DNA of 64,000 bases from Hydractinia symbiolongicarpus (lineage: Eukaryota; Cnidaria; Hydrozoa; Anthoathecata; Hydractiniidae), in contig NC_079876.1 of assembly GCF_029227915.1 (NCBI RefSeq), positions 3,102,001 to 3,166,000 of the forward strand, read 5' to 3'. The notes beneath the pieces were generated by a model. The model saw only the letters and a list, made by a program, of their open reading frames with translations. It searched no databases and was not told where the DNA came from. Shown here piece after piece: positions 24,479 to 38,300 of the stretch. Made by a program: the position numbers and the translations under genes. How positions within the stretch are numbered: position 1 is the first letter of the stretch; every line of letters begins with the position of its first letter.

Positions 24479-27144
24479 AAGTTTACTCGCCGGCAAACGA
24501 AAACCCGCGATTTCCCGTAAATCCCAGGCTTGGCCCGTATAGTCAAAAGTATACAAGGAAAGTACCCAGGGAGTAAACTCATTTCCCGAACGATTTTTTA
24601 AATTACTTTTTCACCACTAAAACGCATGAGACTTGTAGTTTTTAAAAATGTTTTCATTTTTGATGAGACGCTCAATAAAAGAAGTTTAATCGCCGACAAA
24701 CGAAAACCTGCGATTTCCCGTAAATCCTGGACTCGCCCCGTATAGTCAAAAGTATACAAAGAAAGTACCCAGGGAGTAAACTCATTTCCCAAACGATTTT
24801 TTAAATTATTATTTCACCACTAAAACGCATGAGACTTGTAGTTTTCAAGAATGTTTTCATTTTTGATGAGACGCTGAATAAAAGCAGTTTAATCGCCGGC
24901 AAACCAAAACCTGCGATTTCCCGTATATCCCGGACTCGGCCCGTATAGTCAAAAGTATACAAAGAAAGTACCCAGGGAGTAAACTCACTTCCAGAACGAT
25001 TTTTTAAATTATTTTTTCAACACTAAAACGCATAAGACTTGTAGTTTTTAAAAATGTTTTCATTTTTGATAAGACGCTGAATAAAAGAAGTTTAATCGCC
25101 GGCAAACGAAAACCCGCGATTTACCGTAAATCCCGGGCTTGGCCCGTATAGTCAAAAGTATACAAAGAAAGTACCCAGGGATTAAACTCATTTCCCGAAC
25201 GATTTTTTAAATTACTTTTTCACCACTAAAACGCATGAGACTTGTAGTTTTTAAAAATGTTTTCATTTTTGATGAGACGCTGAATAAAAGAAGTTTAATC
25301 GCCGGCAAACGAAAACCTGCGATTTCCCGTAAATCCTGGACTCGGCCCATATAGTCAAAAGTATACAAAGAAAGTACCCAGGGAGTAAACTCATTTCCCA
25401 AACGATTTTTTAAATTAATTATTTCACCACTAAAACGCATGAGACTTGTAGTTTTCAAGAATGTTTTCATTTTTGATGAGACGCTGAATAAAAGCAGTTT
25501 AATCGCCGGCAAACCAAAACCTGCGATTTCCCGTAAATCCCGGACTCGGCCCGTATAGTCAAAAGTATACAAAGAAAGTACCCAGGGAGTAAACTCATTT
25601 CCAGAACGATTTTTTAAATTATTTTTTCAACACTAAAACGCATAAGACTTGTAGTTTTTAAAAATGTTTTCATTTTTGATGAGACGCTGAATAAAAGAAG
25701 TTTAATCGCCGGCAAACGAAAACCCGCGATTTCCCGTAAATCCTGGGCTTGGCCTGTATAGTCAAAAGTATACAAAGAAAGTACCCAGGGAGTAAACTCA
25801 TTTCCCGAACGATTTTTTAAATTACTTTTACACCACTAAAACGCATGAGACTTGTAGTTTTTAAAAATGTTTTCATTTTTGATGAGACGCTGAATAAAAG
25901 AGGTTTAATCGCCGGCAAACGAAAACCTGCGATTTCCCGTAAACCCTGGACTCGGCCCGTGTAGTCAAAAGTATACAAAGAAAGTACCCAGGGAGTAAAC
26001 TCATTTCCCAAACGATTTTTTAAATTATTTTTTCACCACTAAAACGCATGAGACTTGTAGTTTTCAAGAATGTTTTCATTTTTGATGAGACGCTGAATAA
26101 AAGCAGTTTAATCGCCGGCAAACCAAAACCTGCGATTTCCCGTAAATCCCGGACTCGGCCCGTATAGTCAAAAGTATACAAAGAAAGTAGCCAGGGAGAA
26201 AACTCATTTCCAGAACGATTTTTTAAATTATTTTTTCAACACTAAAACGCATAAGACTTGTAGTTTTTAAAAATGTTTTCATTTTTGATGAGACGCTGAA
26301 TAAAAGAAGTTTAATCGCCGGCAAACCTAAACCTGCGATTTCCCGTAAATCCCGGACTCGGCCAGTATAGTCAAAAGTATACAAAGAAAGTACCCAGGGA
26401 GTAAACTCATTTCCAGAACGATTTTTTAAATTATTTTTTCAACACTAAAACGCATAAGACTTGTAGTTTTTAAAAATGTTTTCATTTTTGATGAGACGCT
26501 GAATAAAAGAAGTTTAATCGCCGGCAAACGAAAACCCGCGATTTACCGTAAATCCCGGGCTTGGCCCGTATAGTCAAAAGTATACAAAGAAAGTACCCAG
26601 GGATTAAACTTATTTCCCGAACGATTTTTTAAATTATTTTTTCAACACTAAAACGCATAAGACTTGTAGTTTTTAAAAATGTTTTCATTTTTGATGATAC
26701 GCTGAATAAAAGAAGTTTAATCGCCGGCAAACGAAAACCCGCGATTTCCCGTAAATCCTGGGCTTGGCCCGTATAGTCAAAAGTATACAAAGAAAGTACC
26801 CAGGGAGTAAACTCATTTCCCGAACGATTTTTTAAATTACTTTTTCACCACTAAAACGCATGAGACTTGTAGTTTTTAAAAATGTTTTCATTTTTGATGA
26901 GACGCTGAATAAAAGAAGTTTAATCGCCGGCAAACCAAAACTTGCGATTTCCCGTAAATCCCGGACTCGGCCCGTATAGTCAAAAGTATACAAAGAAAGT
27001 ACCCAGGGAGTAAACTCATTTCCAGATCGATTTTTTAAATTATTTTTTCAACACTAAAACGCATAAGACTTGTAGTTTTTAAAAATGTTTTCATTTTTGA
27101 TGAGACGCTGAATAAAAGAAGTTTAATCGCCGGCAAACGAAAAC
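24479..27144 (+). repeat. Segmental duplication, right copy (2.67 kb)
   Basis: This is the counterpart of 20,215-22,880 at +4,264 bp, with few private changes (for example CGCTCAATAAAAG near 24,670, GGCCTGTATAG near 25,753, and CAAACCTAAACC near 26,324). It ends inside a monomer near 27,144, where the left copy continues with CCCGCAATTTCCC and this copy with CCTGCGATTTCCC. Beyond it the array changes to domain II. Confidence 0.83.
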
Positions 27145-27839
27145 CTGCGATTTCCCGTAAGTCCCGGACTCGGCCCGTATAGTCAAAAGTATACAAAGAA
27201 AGTACCCAGGGAGTAAACTCATTTCCCAAACGATTTTTTAAATTATTATTTCACCACTAAAGCCCATGAGACTTGTAGTTTTTAAAAATGTTTTCATTTT
27301 TGATGAGACGCTGAATAAAAGAAGTTTAATCGCCGGCAAACGAAAACCCGCAATTTGCCGTAAATCCCGGTCTCGGCCCGTATAGTCAAAAGTATACAAA
27401 GAAAGTACCCAGGGAGTAAACTCATTTCCAGATCGATTTTTTAAATTATTTTGCAACACTAAAACGCATAAGACTTGTAGTTTTTAAAAATGTTTTCATT
27501 TTTGATGAGCCGCTGAATAAAAGAAGTTTAATCGCCGGCAAACAAAAACCTGCGATTTCCCGTAAGTCCCGGACTCGGCCCGTATAGTCAAAAGTATACA
27601 AAGAAAGTACCCAGGGAGAAAACTCATTTCCCAAACGATTTTTTAAATTATTATTTCACCACTAAAGCCCATGAGACTTGTAGTTTTTAAAAATGTTTTC
27701 ATTTTTGATGAGACGCTGAATAAAAGAAGTTTAATCGCCGGCAAACGAAAACCCGCAATTTCCCGTAAATCCCGGTCTCGGCCCGTATAGTCAAAAGTAT
27801 ACAAGGAAAGTACCCAGTGAGTAAACTCATTTCCCTAAC
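27145..27839 (+). repeat. Domain I to domain II transition monomers
   Basis: This contains the last CATAAGAC monomer I found (near 27,466) and several divergent units, including one with ATTATTTTGCAACAC near 27,450 and GATGAGCCGCTG near 27,505. From here on, CATGAGAC with AAAGCCC or AAAACGC becomes the rule, and GTGTAAACTC becomes a frequent phase-marker variant. No HOR register could be assigned by eye. Confidence 0.65.
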
Positions 27840-29510
27840 GAATTTTTAAATTATTTTTTTACCACTAAAACGCATGAGATTTGTAGTTTTCAAAAATGTT
27901 TTCATTTTTGATGAGACGCTGAATAAAAGAAGTTTAATCGCTGGCAAACGAACACCTGCGATTTCCCGTAAATCCCGGACTCGGCCCGTATAGTCAAAAG
28001 TATACAAAGAGAGTACCCAGGGTGTAAACTCATTTCCCGAACGATTTTTTAAATTATTTTTTCACCACTAAAACGCATGAGACTTGTAGTTTTCAAAAAT
28101 GTTTTCATTTTTGATGAGACGCTGAATAAAAGAAGTTTAATCGCCGGCAAACGAAAACCTGCGATTTCCCGTAAATCCCGGACTCGGCCCGTATAGTCAA
28201 AAGTATACAAAGCAAGTACCCAGGGAGTAAACTCATTTCCCAAACGATTTTTAAAATGATTATTTCACCAGTAAAGCCCATGAGACTTGTATTTTTTAAA
28301 AATGTTTTCATTTTTGATGAGACGCTGAATAAAAGAAGTTTAATCGCCGGCAAACGAAAACATGCAATTTCCCGTAAATCCCGGTCTCGGCCCGTATAGT
28401 CAAACGTATACAAGGAAAGTACCCAGTGAGTAAACTCATTTCCCTAACGAATTTTTAAATTATTTTTTCACCACTAAAACGCATGAGACTTGTAGTTTTC
28501 AAAAATGTTTTCATTTTTGATGAGACGCTGAATAAAAGAAGTTTAATCGCTGGCAAACGAAAACCTGCGATTTCCTGTAAATCCCGGACTCTGCCCGTAT
28601 AGTCAAAAGTATACAAAGAAGGTACCCAAGGTGTAAACTCATTTCCCGCACGATTTTTTAAATTACTATTTCACCACTAAAGCCCATGAGACTTGTAGTT
28701 TTTAAAAATGTTTTCATTTTTGATGAGACGCTGAATAAAAGAAGTTTAATCGCCGGCAAACGAAAACCTGCGATTTCAAGTAAATCCCGGACTCGGTCCG
28801 TATAGTCAAAAGTATACAAAGAGAGTACCCAGGGTGTAAACTCATTTCCCGAACGATTTTTTAAATTATTTTTTTACCACTAAAACGCATGAGATTTGTA
28901 GTTTTCAAAAATGTTTTCATTTTTGATGAGACGCTGAATAAAAGAAGTTTAATCGCTGGCAAACGAAAACCTGCGATTTCCCGTAAATCCCGGACTCGGC
29001 CCGTATAGTCAAAAGCATACAAAGAGAGTACCCAGGGTGTAAACTCATTTCCCAAACGATTTTTTAAATTATTTTTTCACCACTAAAACGCATGAGACTT
29101 GTAGTTTTCAAAAAAGTTTTCATTTTTGATGAGACGCTGAATAAAAGAAGTTTAATCGCCGGCAAACGAAAACCTGCGATTTCCCGTAAATCCCGGACTC
29201 GGCCCGTATAGTCAAAAGTATACAAAGCAAGTACCCAGGGAGTAAACTCATTTCCCAAACGATTTTTTAAATGATTATTTCACCAGTAAAGCCCATGAGA
29301 CTTGTAGTTTTTAAAAATGTTTTCATTTTTGATGAGACGCTGAATAAAACAAGTTTAATCGCCGGCAAACGAAAACCCGCAATTTCCCGTAAATCCCGGT
29401 CTCGGCCCGTATAGTCAAACGTATACAAGGAAAGTACCCAGTGAGTAAACTCATTTCCCTAACGAATTTTTAAATTATTTTTTCACCACTAAAACGCATG
29501 AGACTTGTAG
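27840..29510 (+). repeat. 5-mer HOR, 1,015 bp, one full and one partial copy
   Basis: Copy 1 is about 27,840-28,854. Copy 2 runs from about 28,855 to 29,510. CAAAGCAAGTACCC occurs near 28,208 and 29,223. AATGATTATTTCACCAG occurs near 28,254 and 29,269. CAAACGTATACAAGG follows in both. Copies differ at more sites than the 19-mer copies do, suggesting an older duplication. Confidence 0.7.
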
Positions 29511-32500
29511 TTTTTAAAAATGTTTTCATTTTTGATGAGACGCTGAATAAAAGAAGTTTAATCGCCGGCAAACGAAAACCTGCGATTTCCAGTAAATCCC
29601 GGACTCGGTCCGTATAGTCAAAGGTATACAAAGAGAGTACCCAGGGTGTAAACTCATTTCCCGAACGATTTTTTAAATTATTTTTTTACCACTAAAAAGC
29701 ATGAGACATGTAGTTTTCAAAAATGTTTTCATTTTTGATGAGACGCTGAATAAAAGAAGTTTAATCGCCGGCAAACGAAAACCTGCGATTTCCCGTAAAT
29801 CCCGGACTCGGCCCGTATAGTCAAAAGTACACAAAGAGAGTACCCAGGGTGTAAACTTATTTCCCGAACGATTTTTTAAATTATTTTTTCACCACTAAAA
29901 CGCATGAGACTTGTAGTTTTCAAAAATGTTTTCATTTTTGATGAGACGCTGAATAAAAGAAGTTTAATCGCCGGCAAACGAAAACCTGCGATTTCCCGTA
30001 AATCCCGGACTCGGCCCGTATAGTCAAAAGTATACAAAGAAAGTACCCAGGGAGTAAACTCATTTCCCAAACGATTTTTTAAATTATTATTTCACCAGTA
30101 AAGCCCATGAGACTTGTAGTTTTTAAAAATGTGTTCATTTTTGATGAGACGCTGAATAAAAGAAGTTTAATCGCCGGCAAACGAAAACCCGCAATTTCCC
30201 GTAAATCCCGGTCTCGGCCCGTATAGTCAAACGTATACAAGGAAATTACCCAGTGAGTAAACTCATTTCCCTAACGATTTTTTAAATTATTATTTCACCA
30301 CTAAAGCCCATGAGACTTGTAGTTTTTAAAAATGTTTTCATTTTTGATGAGACGCTGAATAAATGAAGTTTAATCGCCGGCAAACGAAATCCTGCGATTT
30401 CCAGTAAATCCCGGATTTAGCCCGTATAGTCAAAAGTATACAAAGAGAGTACCCAGGGTGTAAACTCATTTCCCGAACGATTTTTTAAATTTTTTTTTCA
30501 CCACTAAAACGCATGAGACTTGTTGTTTTTAAAAATGTTTTCATTTTTGATGAGACGCTGAATAAAAGAAGTTTAATCGCCGGCAAACGAAAACCTGCGA
30601 TTTCCCGTAAATCCTGGACTCGGCCCGTATAGTCAAAAGTATACAAAGAAAGTACCCAGGGAGTAAACTCATTTCCCAAACGATTTTTTAAATTATTTTT
30701 TCACCACTAAAACGTATGAGACTTGTAGTTTTCAAAAATGTTTTCATTTTTGATGAGACGCTGAATAAAAGAAGTTTAATCGCCGGCAAACGAAAACCTG
30801 CGATTTCCCGTAAATCCCGGACTCTGCCCGTATAGTCAAAAGTATACAAAGAAAGTACCCAGGATGTAAACTCATTTCCCGAACGATTTTTTAAATTATT
30901 TTTTCACCATTAAAACGCATGAGACGTGTAGTTTTCAAAAATGTTTTCATTTTTGATGAGACGATGAATAAAAGAAGTTTAATCGCCGGCAAACGAAAAC
31001 CTGCGATTTCCCGTAAATCCCGTGCTCGGCCCGTATAGTCAAAAGTATACAAAGAAAGTACCCAGGGAGTAAACTCATTTCCCTAACGAATTTTTAAATT
31101 ATTTTTTCACCACTAAAACGCATGAGACTTGTAGTTTTTAAAAATGTTTTCATTTTTGATGAGACGCTGAATAAAAGAAGTTTAATCGCCGGCAAACGAA
31201 AACCTGCGATTTCCAGTAAATCCCGGACTCGGTCCGTATAGTCAAAAGTATACAAAGAGAGTACCCAGGGTGTAAACTCATTTCCCGAACGATTTTTTAA
31301 ATTATTTTTTTACCACTAAAAAGCATGAGACATGTAGTTTTCAAAAATGTTTTCATTTTTGATGAGACGCTGAATAAAAGAAGTTTAATCGCCGGCAAAC
31401 GAAAACCTGCGATTTCCCGTAAATCCCGGACTCGGCCCGTATAGTCAAAAGTACACAAAGAGAGTACCCAGGGTGTAAACTTATTTCCCGAACGATTTTT
31501 TAAATTATTTTTTCACCACTAAAACGCATGAGACTTGTAGTTTTCAAAAATGTTTTCATTTTTGATGAGACGCTGAATAAAAGAAGTTTAATCGCCGGCA
31601 AACGAAAACCTGCGATTTCCCGTAAATCCCGGACTCGGCCCGTATAGTCAAAAGTATACAAAGAAAGTACCCAGGGAGTAAACTCATTTCGCAAACGATT
31701 TTTTAAATTATTATTTCACCAGTAAAGCCCATGAGACTTGTAGTTTTTAAAAATGTGTTCATTTTTGATGAGACGCTGAATAAAAGAAGTTTAATCGCCG
31801 GCAAACGAAAACCCGCAATTTCCCGTAAATCCCGGTCTCGGCCCGTATAGTCAAACGTATACAAGGAAATTATCCAGTGAGTAAACTCATTTCCCTAACG
31901 AATTTTTAAATTATTTTTTCGCCATTAAAACGCATGAGACATGTAGTTTTCAAAAATGTTTTCATTTTTGATGAGACGCTGAATAAAAGAAGTTTAATCG
32001 CTGGCAAACGAAAACCTGCGATTTCCTGTAAATCCCGGACTCGGCCCGTATAGTCAAAAGTATACAAAGAAGGTACCCAGGGTGTAAACTCATTTCCCGA
32101 ACGATTTTTTAAATTATTATTTCACCACTAAAGCCCATGAGACTTGTAGTTTTTAAAAATGTTTTCATTTTTGATGAGACGCTGAATAAATGAAGTTTAA
32201 TCGCCGGCAAACGAAATCCTGCGATTTCCAGTAAATCCCGGATTTAGCCCGTATAGTCAAAAGTATACAAAGAGAGTACCCAGGGTGTAAACTCATTTCC
32301 CGAACGATTTTTTAAATTTTTTTTTCACCACTAAAACGCATGAGACTTGTTGTTTTTAAAAATGTTTTCATTTTTGATGAGACGCTGAATAAAAGAAGTT
32401 TAATCGCCGGCAAACGAAAACCTGCGATTTCCCGTAAATCCTGGACTCGGCCCGTATAGTCAAAAGTATACAAAGAATGTACCCAGGGAGTAAACTCATT

Positions 32501-35349
32501 TCCCAAACGATTTTTTAAATTATTTTTTCACCACTAAAACGTATGAGACTTGTAGTTTTCAAAAATGTTTTCATTTTTGATGAGACGCTGAATAAAAGAA
32601 GTTTAATCGCCGGCAAACGAAAACCTGCGATTTCCCGTAAATCCCGGACTCTGCCCGTATAGTCAAAAGTATACAAAGAAAGTACCCAGGGTGTAAACTC
32701 ATTTCCCGAACGATTTTTTAAATTATTTTTTCACCATTAAAACGCATGAGACGTGTAGTTTTCAAAAATGTTTTCATTTTTGATGAGACGATGAATAAAA
32801 GAAGTTTAATCGCCGGCAAACGAAAACCTGCGATTTCCCGTAAATCCCGTGCTCGGCCCGTATAGTCAAAAGTATACAAAGAAAGTACCCAGGGAGTAAA
32901 CTCATTTCCCAAACGATTTTTTAAATTATTATTTTACCACTAAAGCCCATGAGACTTGTAGATTTCAAAAATGTTTTCATTTTTGATGAGACGCTGAATA
33001 AAAGAAGTTTAATCGCCGGCAAACGAAAACCTGCGATTTCCCGTAAATCCCGGACTCGGCCCGTATAGTCAAAAGTATACAAAGAAAGTACCCAGGGAGT
33101 AAACTCATTTCCCAAACGATTTTTTAAATTATTATTCCACCAGTAAAGCCCATGAGACTTGTAGTTTTTAAAAATGTGTTCATTTTTGATGAGACGCTGA
33201 ATAAAAGAAGTTTAATCGCCGGCAAACGAAAACCTGCGATTTCCCGTAAATCCCGGACTCGGCCCGTATAGTCAAAAGTATACAAAGAAAGTACCCAGGG
33301 AGTAAACTCATTTCCCAAACGATTTTTTAAATTATTATTTCACCAGTAAAGCCCATGAGACTTGTAGTTTTTAAAAATGTGTTCATTTTTGATGAGACGC
33401 TGAATAAAAGAAGTTTAATCGCCGGCAAACGAAAACCCGCAATTTCCCGTAAATCCCGGTCTCGGCCCGTATAGTCAAACGTATACAAGGAAATTACCCA
33501 GTGAGTAAACTCATTTCCCTAACGAATTTTTAAATTATTTTTTCGCCGTTAAAACGCATGAGACATGTAGTTTTCAAAAATGTTTTCATTTTTGATGAGA
33601 CGCTGAATAAAAGAAGTTTAATCGCTGGCAAACGAAAACCTGCGATTTCCTGTAAATCCCGGACTCGGCCCGTATAGTCAAAAGTATACAAAGAAGGTAC
33701 CCAGGGTGTAAACTCATTTCCCGAACGATTTTTTAAATTATTATTTCACCACTAAAGCCCATGAGACTTGTAGTTTTTAAAAATGTTTTCATTTTTGATG
33801 AGACGCTGAATAAATGAAGTTTAATCGCCGGCAAACGAAATCCTGCGATTTCCAGTAAATCCCGGATTTAGCCCGTATAGTCAAAAGTATACAAAGAGAG
33901 TACCCAGGGTGTAAACTCATTTCCCGAACGATTTTTTAAATTTTTTTTTCACCACTAAAACGCATGAGACTTGTTGTTTTTAAAAATGTTTTCATTTTTG
34001 ATGAGACGCTGAATAAAAGAAGTTTAATCGCCGGCAAACGAAAACCTGCGATTTCCCGTAAATCCTGGACTCGGCCCGTATAGTCAAAAGTATACAAAGA
34101 AAGTACCCAGGGAGTAAACTCATTTCCCAAACGATTTTTTAAATTATTTTTTCACCACTAAAACGTATGAGACTTGTAGTTTTCAAAAATGTTTTCATTT
34201 TTGATGAGACGCTGAATAAAAGAAGTTTAATCGCCGGCAAACGAAAACCTGCGATTTCCCGTAAATCCCGGACTCTGCCCGTATAGTCAAAAGTATACAA
34301 AGAAAGTACCCAGGATGTAAACTCATTTCCCGAACGATTTTTTAAATTATTTTTTCACCATTAAAACGCATGAGACGTGTAGTTTTCAAAAATGTTTTCA
34401 TTTTTGATGAGACTATGAATAAAAGAAGTTTAATCGCCGGCAAACGAAAACCTGCGATTTCCCGTAAATCCCGTGCTCGGCCCGTATAGTCAAAAGTATA
34501 CAAAGAAAGTACCCAGGGAGTAAACTCATTTCCCTAACGAATTTTTAAATTATTTTTTCACCACTAAAACGCATGAGACTTGTAGTTTTTAAAAATGTTT
34601 TCATTTTTGATGAGACGCTGAATAAAAGAAGTTTAATCGCCGGCAAACGAAAACCTGCGATTTCCAGTAAATCCCGGACTCGGTCCGTATAGTCAAAAGT
34701 ATACAAAGAGAGTACCCAGGGTGTAAACTCATTTCCCGAACGATTTTTTAAATTATTTTTTTACCACTAAAAAGCATGAGACATGTAGTTTTCAAAAATG
34801 TTTTCATTTTTGATGAGACGCTGAATAAAAGAAGTTTAATCGCCGGCAAACGAAAACCTGCGATTTCCCGTAAATCCCGGACTCGGCCCGTATAGTCAAA
34901 AGTACACAAAGAGAGTACCCAGGGTGTAAACTTATTTCCCGAACGATTTTTTAAATTATTTTTTCACCACTAAAACGCATGAGACTTGTAGTTTTCAAAA
35001 ATGTTTTCATTTTTGATGAGACGCTGAATAAAAGAAGTTTAATCGCCGGCAAACGAAAACCTGCGATTTCCCGTAAATCCCGGACTCGGCCCGTATAGTC
35101 AAAAGTATACAAAGAAAGTACCCAGGGAGTAAACTCATTTCGCAAACGATTTTTTAAATTATTATTTCACCAGTAAAGCCCATGAGACTTGTAGTTTTTA
35201 AAAATGTGTTCATTTTTGATGAGACGCTGAATAAAAGAAGTTTAATCGCCGGCAAACGAAAACCTGCGATTTCCCGTAAATCCCGGACTCGGCCCGTATA
35301 GTCAAAAGTATACAAAGAAAGTACCCAGGGAGTAAACTCATTTCCCAAA
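29511..35349 (+). repeat. Domain II HOR region with 8-mer (1,624 bp) and 17-mer (3,451 bp) offsets
   Basis: Two registers interlock. At +1,624: CGGTCCGTATAGTC near 29,607 and 31,231; AAAAAGCATGAGACATG near 29,694 and 31,318; AAATGAAGTTTAATCG near 32,189 and 33,813. At +3,451: about 30,260-31,810 matches 33,711-35,261, including AAAAAGCATGAGACATG near 34,769 and CAAAAGTACACAAAG near 31,446 and 34,897. This patchwork is what overlapping unequal exchanges of different sizes would leave. Confidence 0.75.
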
Positions 35350-38300
35350 CGATTTTTTAAATTATTATTTTACCACTAAAGCCCATGAGACTTGTAGATT
35401 TCAAAAATGTTTTCATTTTTGATGAGACGCTGAATAAAAGAAGTTTAATCGCCGGCAAACGAAAACCTGCGATTTCCCGTAAATCCCGGACTCGGCCCGT
35501 ATAGTCAAAAGTATACAAAGAAAGTACCCAGGGAGTAAACTCATTTCCCAAACGATTTTTTAAATTATTATTCCACCAGTAAAGCCCATGAGACTTGTAG
35601 TTTTTAAAAATGTGTTCATTTTTGATGAGACGCTGAATAAAAGAAGTTTAATCGCCGGCAAACGAAAACCCGCAATTACCCGTAAATCCCGGTCTCGGCC
35701 CGTATAGTCAAACTTATACAAGGAAAGTACCCAGTGAGTAAACTCATTTCCCTAACGAATTTTTAAATTATTTTTTCACCATTAAAACGCATGAGACTTG
35801 TAGTTTTCAAAAATGTTTTCATTTTTGATGAGACGCTGAATAAAAGAAGTTTAATCGCTGGCAAACGAAAACCTGCGATTTCCTGTAAATCCCGGACTCG
35901 GCCCGTATAGTCAAAAGTATACAAAGAAGGTACCCAGGGTGTAAACTCATTTCCCGAACGATTTTTTAAATTATTATTTCACCACTAAAGCCCATGAGAC
36001 TTGTAGTTTTTAAAAATGTTTTCATTTTTGATGAGACGCTGAATAAAAGAAGTTTAATCGCCGGCAAACGAAAACCTGCGATTTCCCGTAAATCCTGGAC
36101 TCGGCCCGTATAGTCAAAAGTATACAAAGAAAGTACTCAGGGAGTAAACTCATTTCCCAAACGATTTTTTAAATTATTTTTTCACCACTAAAACGTATGA
36201 GACTTGTAGTTTTCAAAAATGTTTTCATTTTTGATGAGACGCTGAATAAAAGAAGTTTAATCGCCGGCAAACGAAAACCTGCGATTTCCCGTAAATCCCG
36301 GACTCTGCCCGTATAGTCAAAAGTATACAAAGAAAGTACCCAGGGTGTAAACTCATTTCCCGAACGATTTTTTAAATTATTTTTTCACCATTAAAACGCA
36401 TGAGACGTGTAGTTTTCAAAAATGTTTTCATTTTTGATGAGACGATGAATAAAAGAAGTTTAATCGCCGGCAAACGAAAACCTGCGATTTCCCGTAAATC
36501 CCGTGCTCGGCCCGTATAGTCAAAAGTATACAAAGAAAGTACCCAGGGAGTAAACTCATTTCCCAAATGATTTTTTAAATTATTATTTTACCACTAAAGC
36601 CCATGAGACTTGTAGATTTTAAAAATGTTTTTATTTTTGATGAGACGCTGAATAAAAGAAGTTTAATCGCCGGCAAACGAAAACCTGCAATTTCCCGTAA
36701 ATCCCGGAGTCGGCCCGTATAGTCAAAAGTATACAAAGAAAGTACCCAGGGAGTAAACTCATTTCCCAAACGATTTTTTAAATTATTATTTCACCACTAA
36801 AGCCCATGAGACTTGTAGTTTTTAAAAATGTTTTCATTTTTGATGAGACGCTGAATAAATGAAGTTTAATCGCCGGCAAACGAAATCCTGCGATTTCCAG
36901 TAAATCCCGGATTTAGCCCGTATAGTCAAAAGTATACAAAGAGAGTACCCAGGGTGTAAACTCATTTCCCGAACGATTTTTTAAATTTTTTTTTCACCAC
37001 TAAAACGCATGAGACTTGTTGTTTTTAAAAATGTTTTCATTTTTGATGAGACGCTGAATAAAAGAAGTTTAATCGCCGGCAAACGAAAACCTGCGATTTC
37101 CCGTAAATCCTGGACTCGGCCCGTATAGTCAAAAGTATACAAAGAAAGTACCCAGGGAGTAAACTCATTTCCCAAACGATTTTTTAAATTATTTTTTCAC
37201 CACTAAAACGTATGAGACTTGTAGTTTTCAAAAATGTTTTCATTTTTGATGAGACGCTGAATAAAAGAAGTTTAATCGCCGGCAAACGAAAACCTGCGAT
37301 TTCCCGTAAATCCCGGACTCTGCCCGTATAGTCAAAAGTATACAAAGAAAGTACCCAGGGTGTAAACTCATTTCCCGAACGATTTTTTAAATTATTTTTT
37401 CACCATTAAAACGCATGAGACGTGTAGTTTTCAAAAATGTTTTCATTTTTGATGAGACGATGAATAAAAGAAGTTTAATCGCCGGCAAACGAAAACCTGC
37501 GATTTCCCGTAAATCCCGTGCTCGGCCCGTATAGTCAAAAGTATACAAAGAAAGTACCCAGGGAGTAAACTCATTTCCCAAACGATTTTTTAAATTATTA
37601 TTTTACCACTAAAGCCCATGAGACTTGTAGATTTCAAAAATGTTTTCATTTTTGATGAGACGCTGAATAAAAGAAGTTTAATCGCCGGCAAACGAAAACC
37701 TGCGATTTCCCGTAAATCCCGGACTCGGCCCGTATAGTCAAAAGTATACAAAGAAAGTACCCAGGGAGTAAACTCATTTCCCAAACGATTTTTTAAATTA
37801 TTATTCCACCAGTAAAGCCCATGAGACTTGTAGTTTTTAAAAATGTGTTCATTTTTGATGAGACGCTGAATAAAAGAAGTTTAATCGCCGGCAAACGAAA
37901 ACCCGCAATTTCCCGTAAATCCCGGTCTCGGCCCGTATAGTCAAACTTATACAAGGAAAGTACCCAGTGAGTAAACTCATTTCCCTAACGAATTTTTAAA
38001 TTATTTTTTCACCATTAAAACGCATGAGACTTGTAGTTTTCAAAAATGTTTTCATTTTTGATGAGACGCTGAATAAAAGAAGTTTAATCGCTGGCAAACG
38101 AAAACCTGCGATTTCCTGTAAATCCCGGACTCGGCCCGTATAGTCAAAAGTATACAAAGAAGGTACCCAGGGTGTAAACTCATTTCCCGAACGATTTTTT
38201 AAATTATTATTTCACCACTAAAGCCCATGAGACTTGTAGTTTTTAAAAATGTTTTCATTTTTGATGAGACGCTGAATAAAAGAAGTTTAATCGCCGGCAA

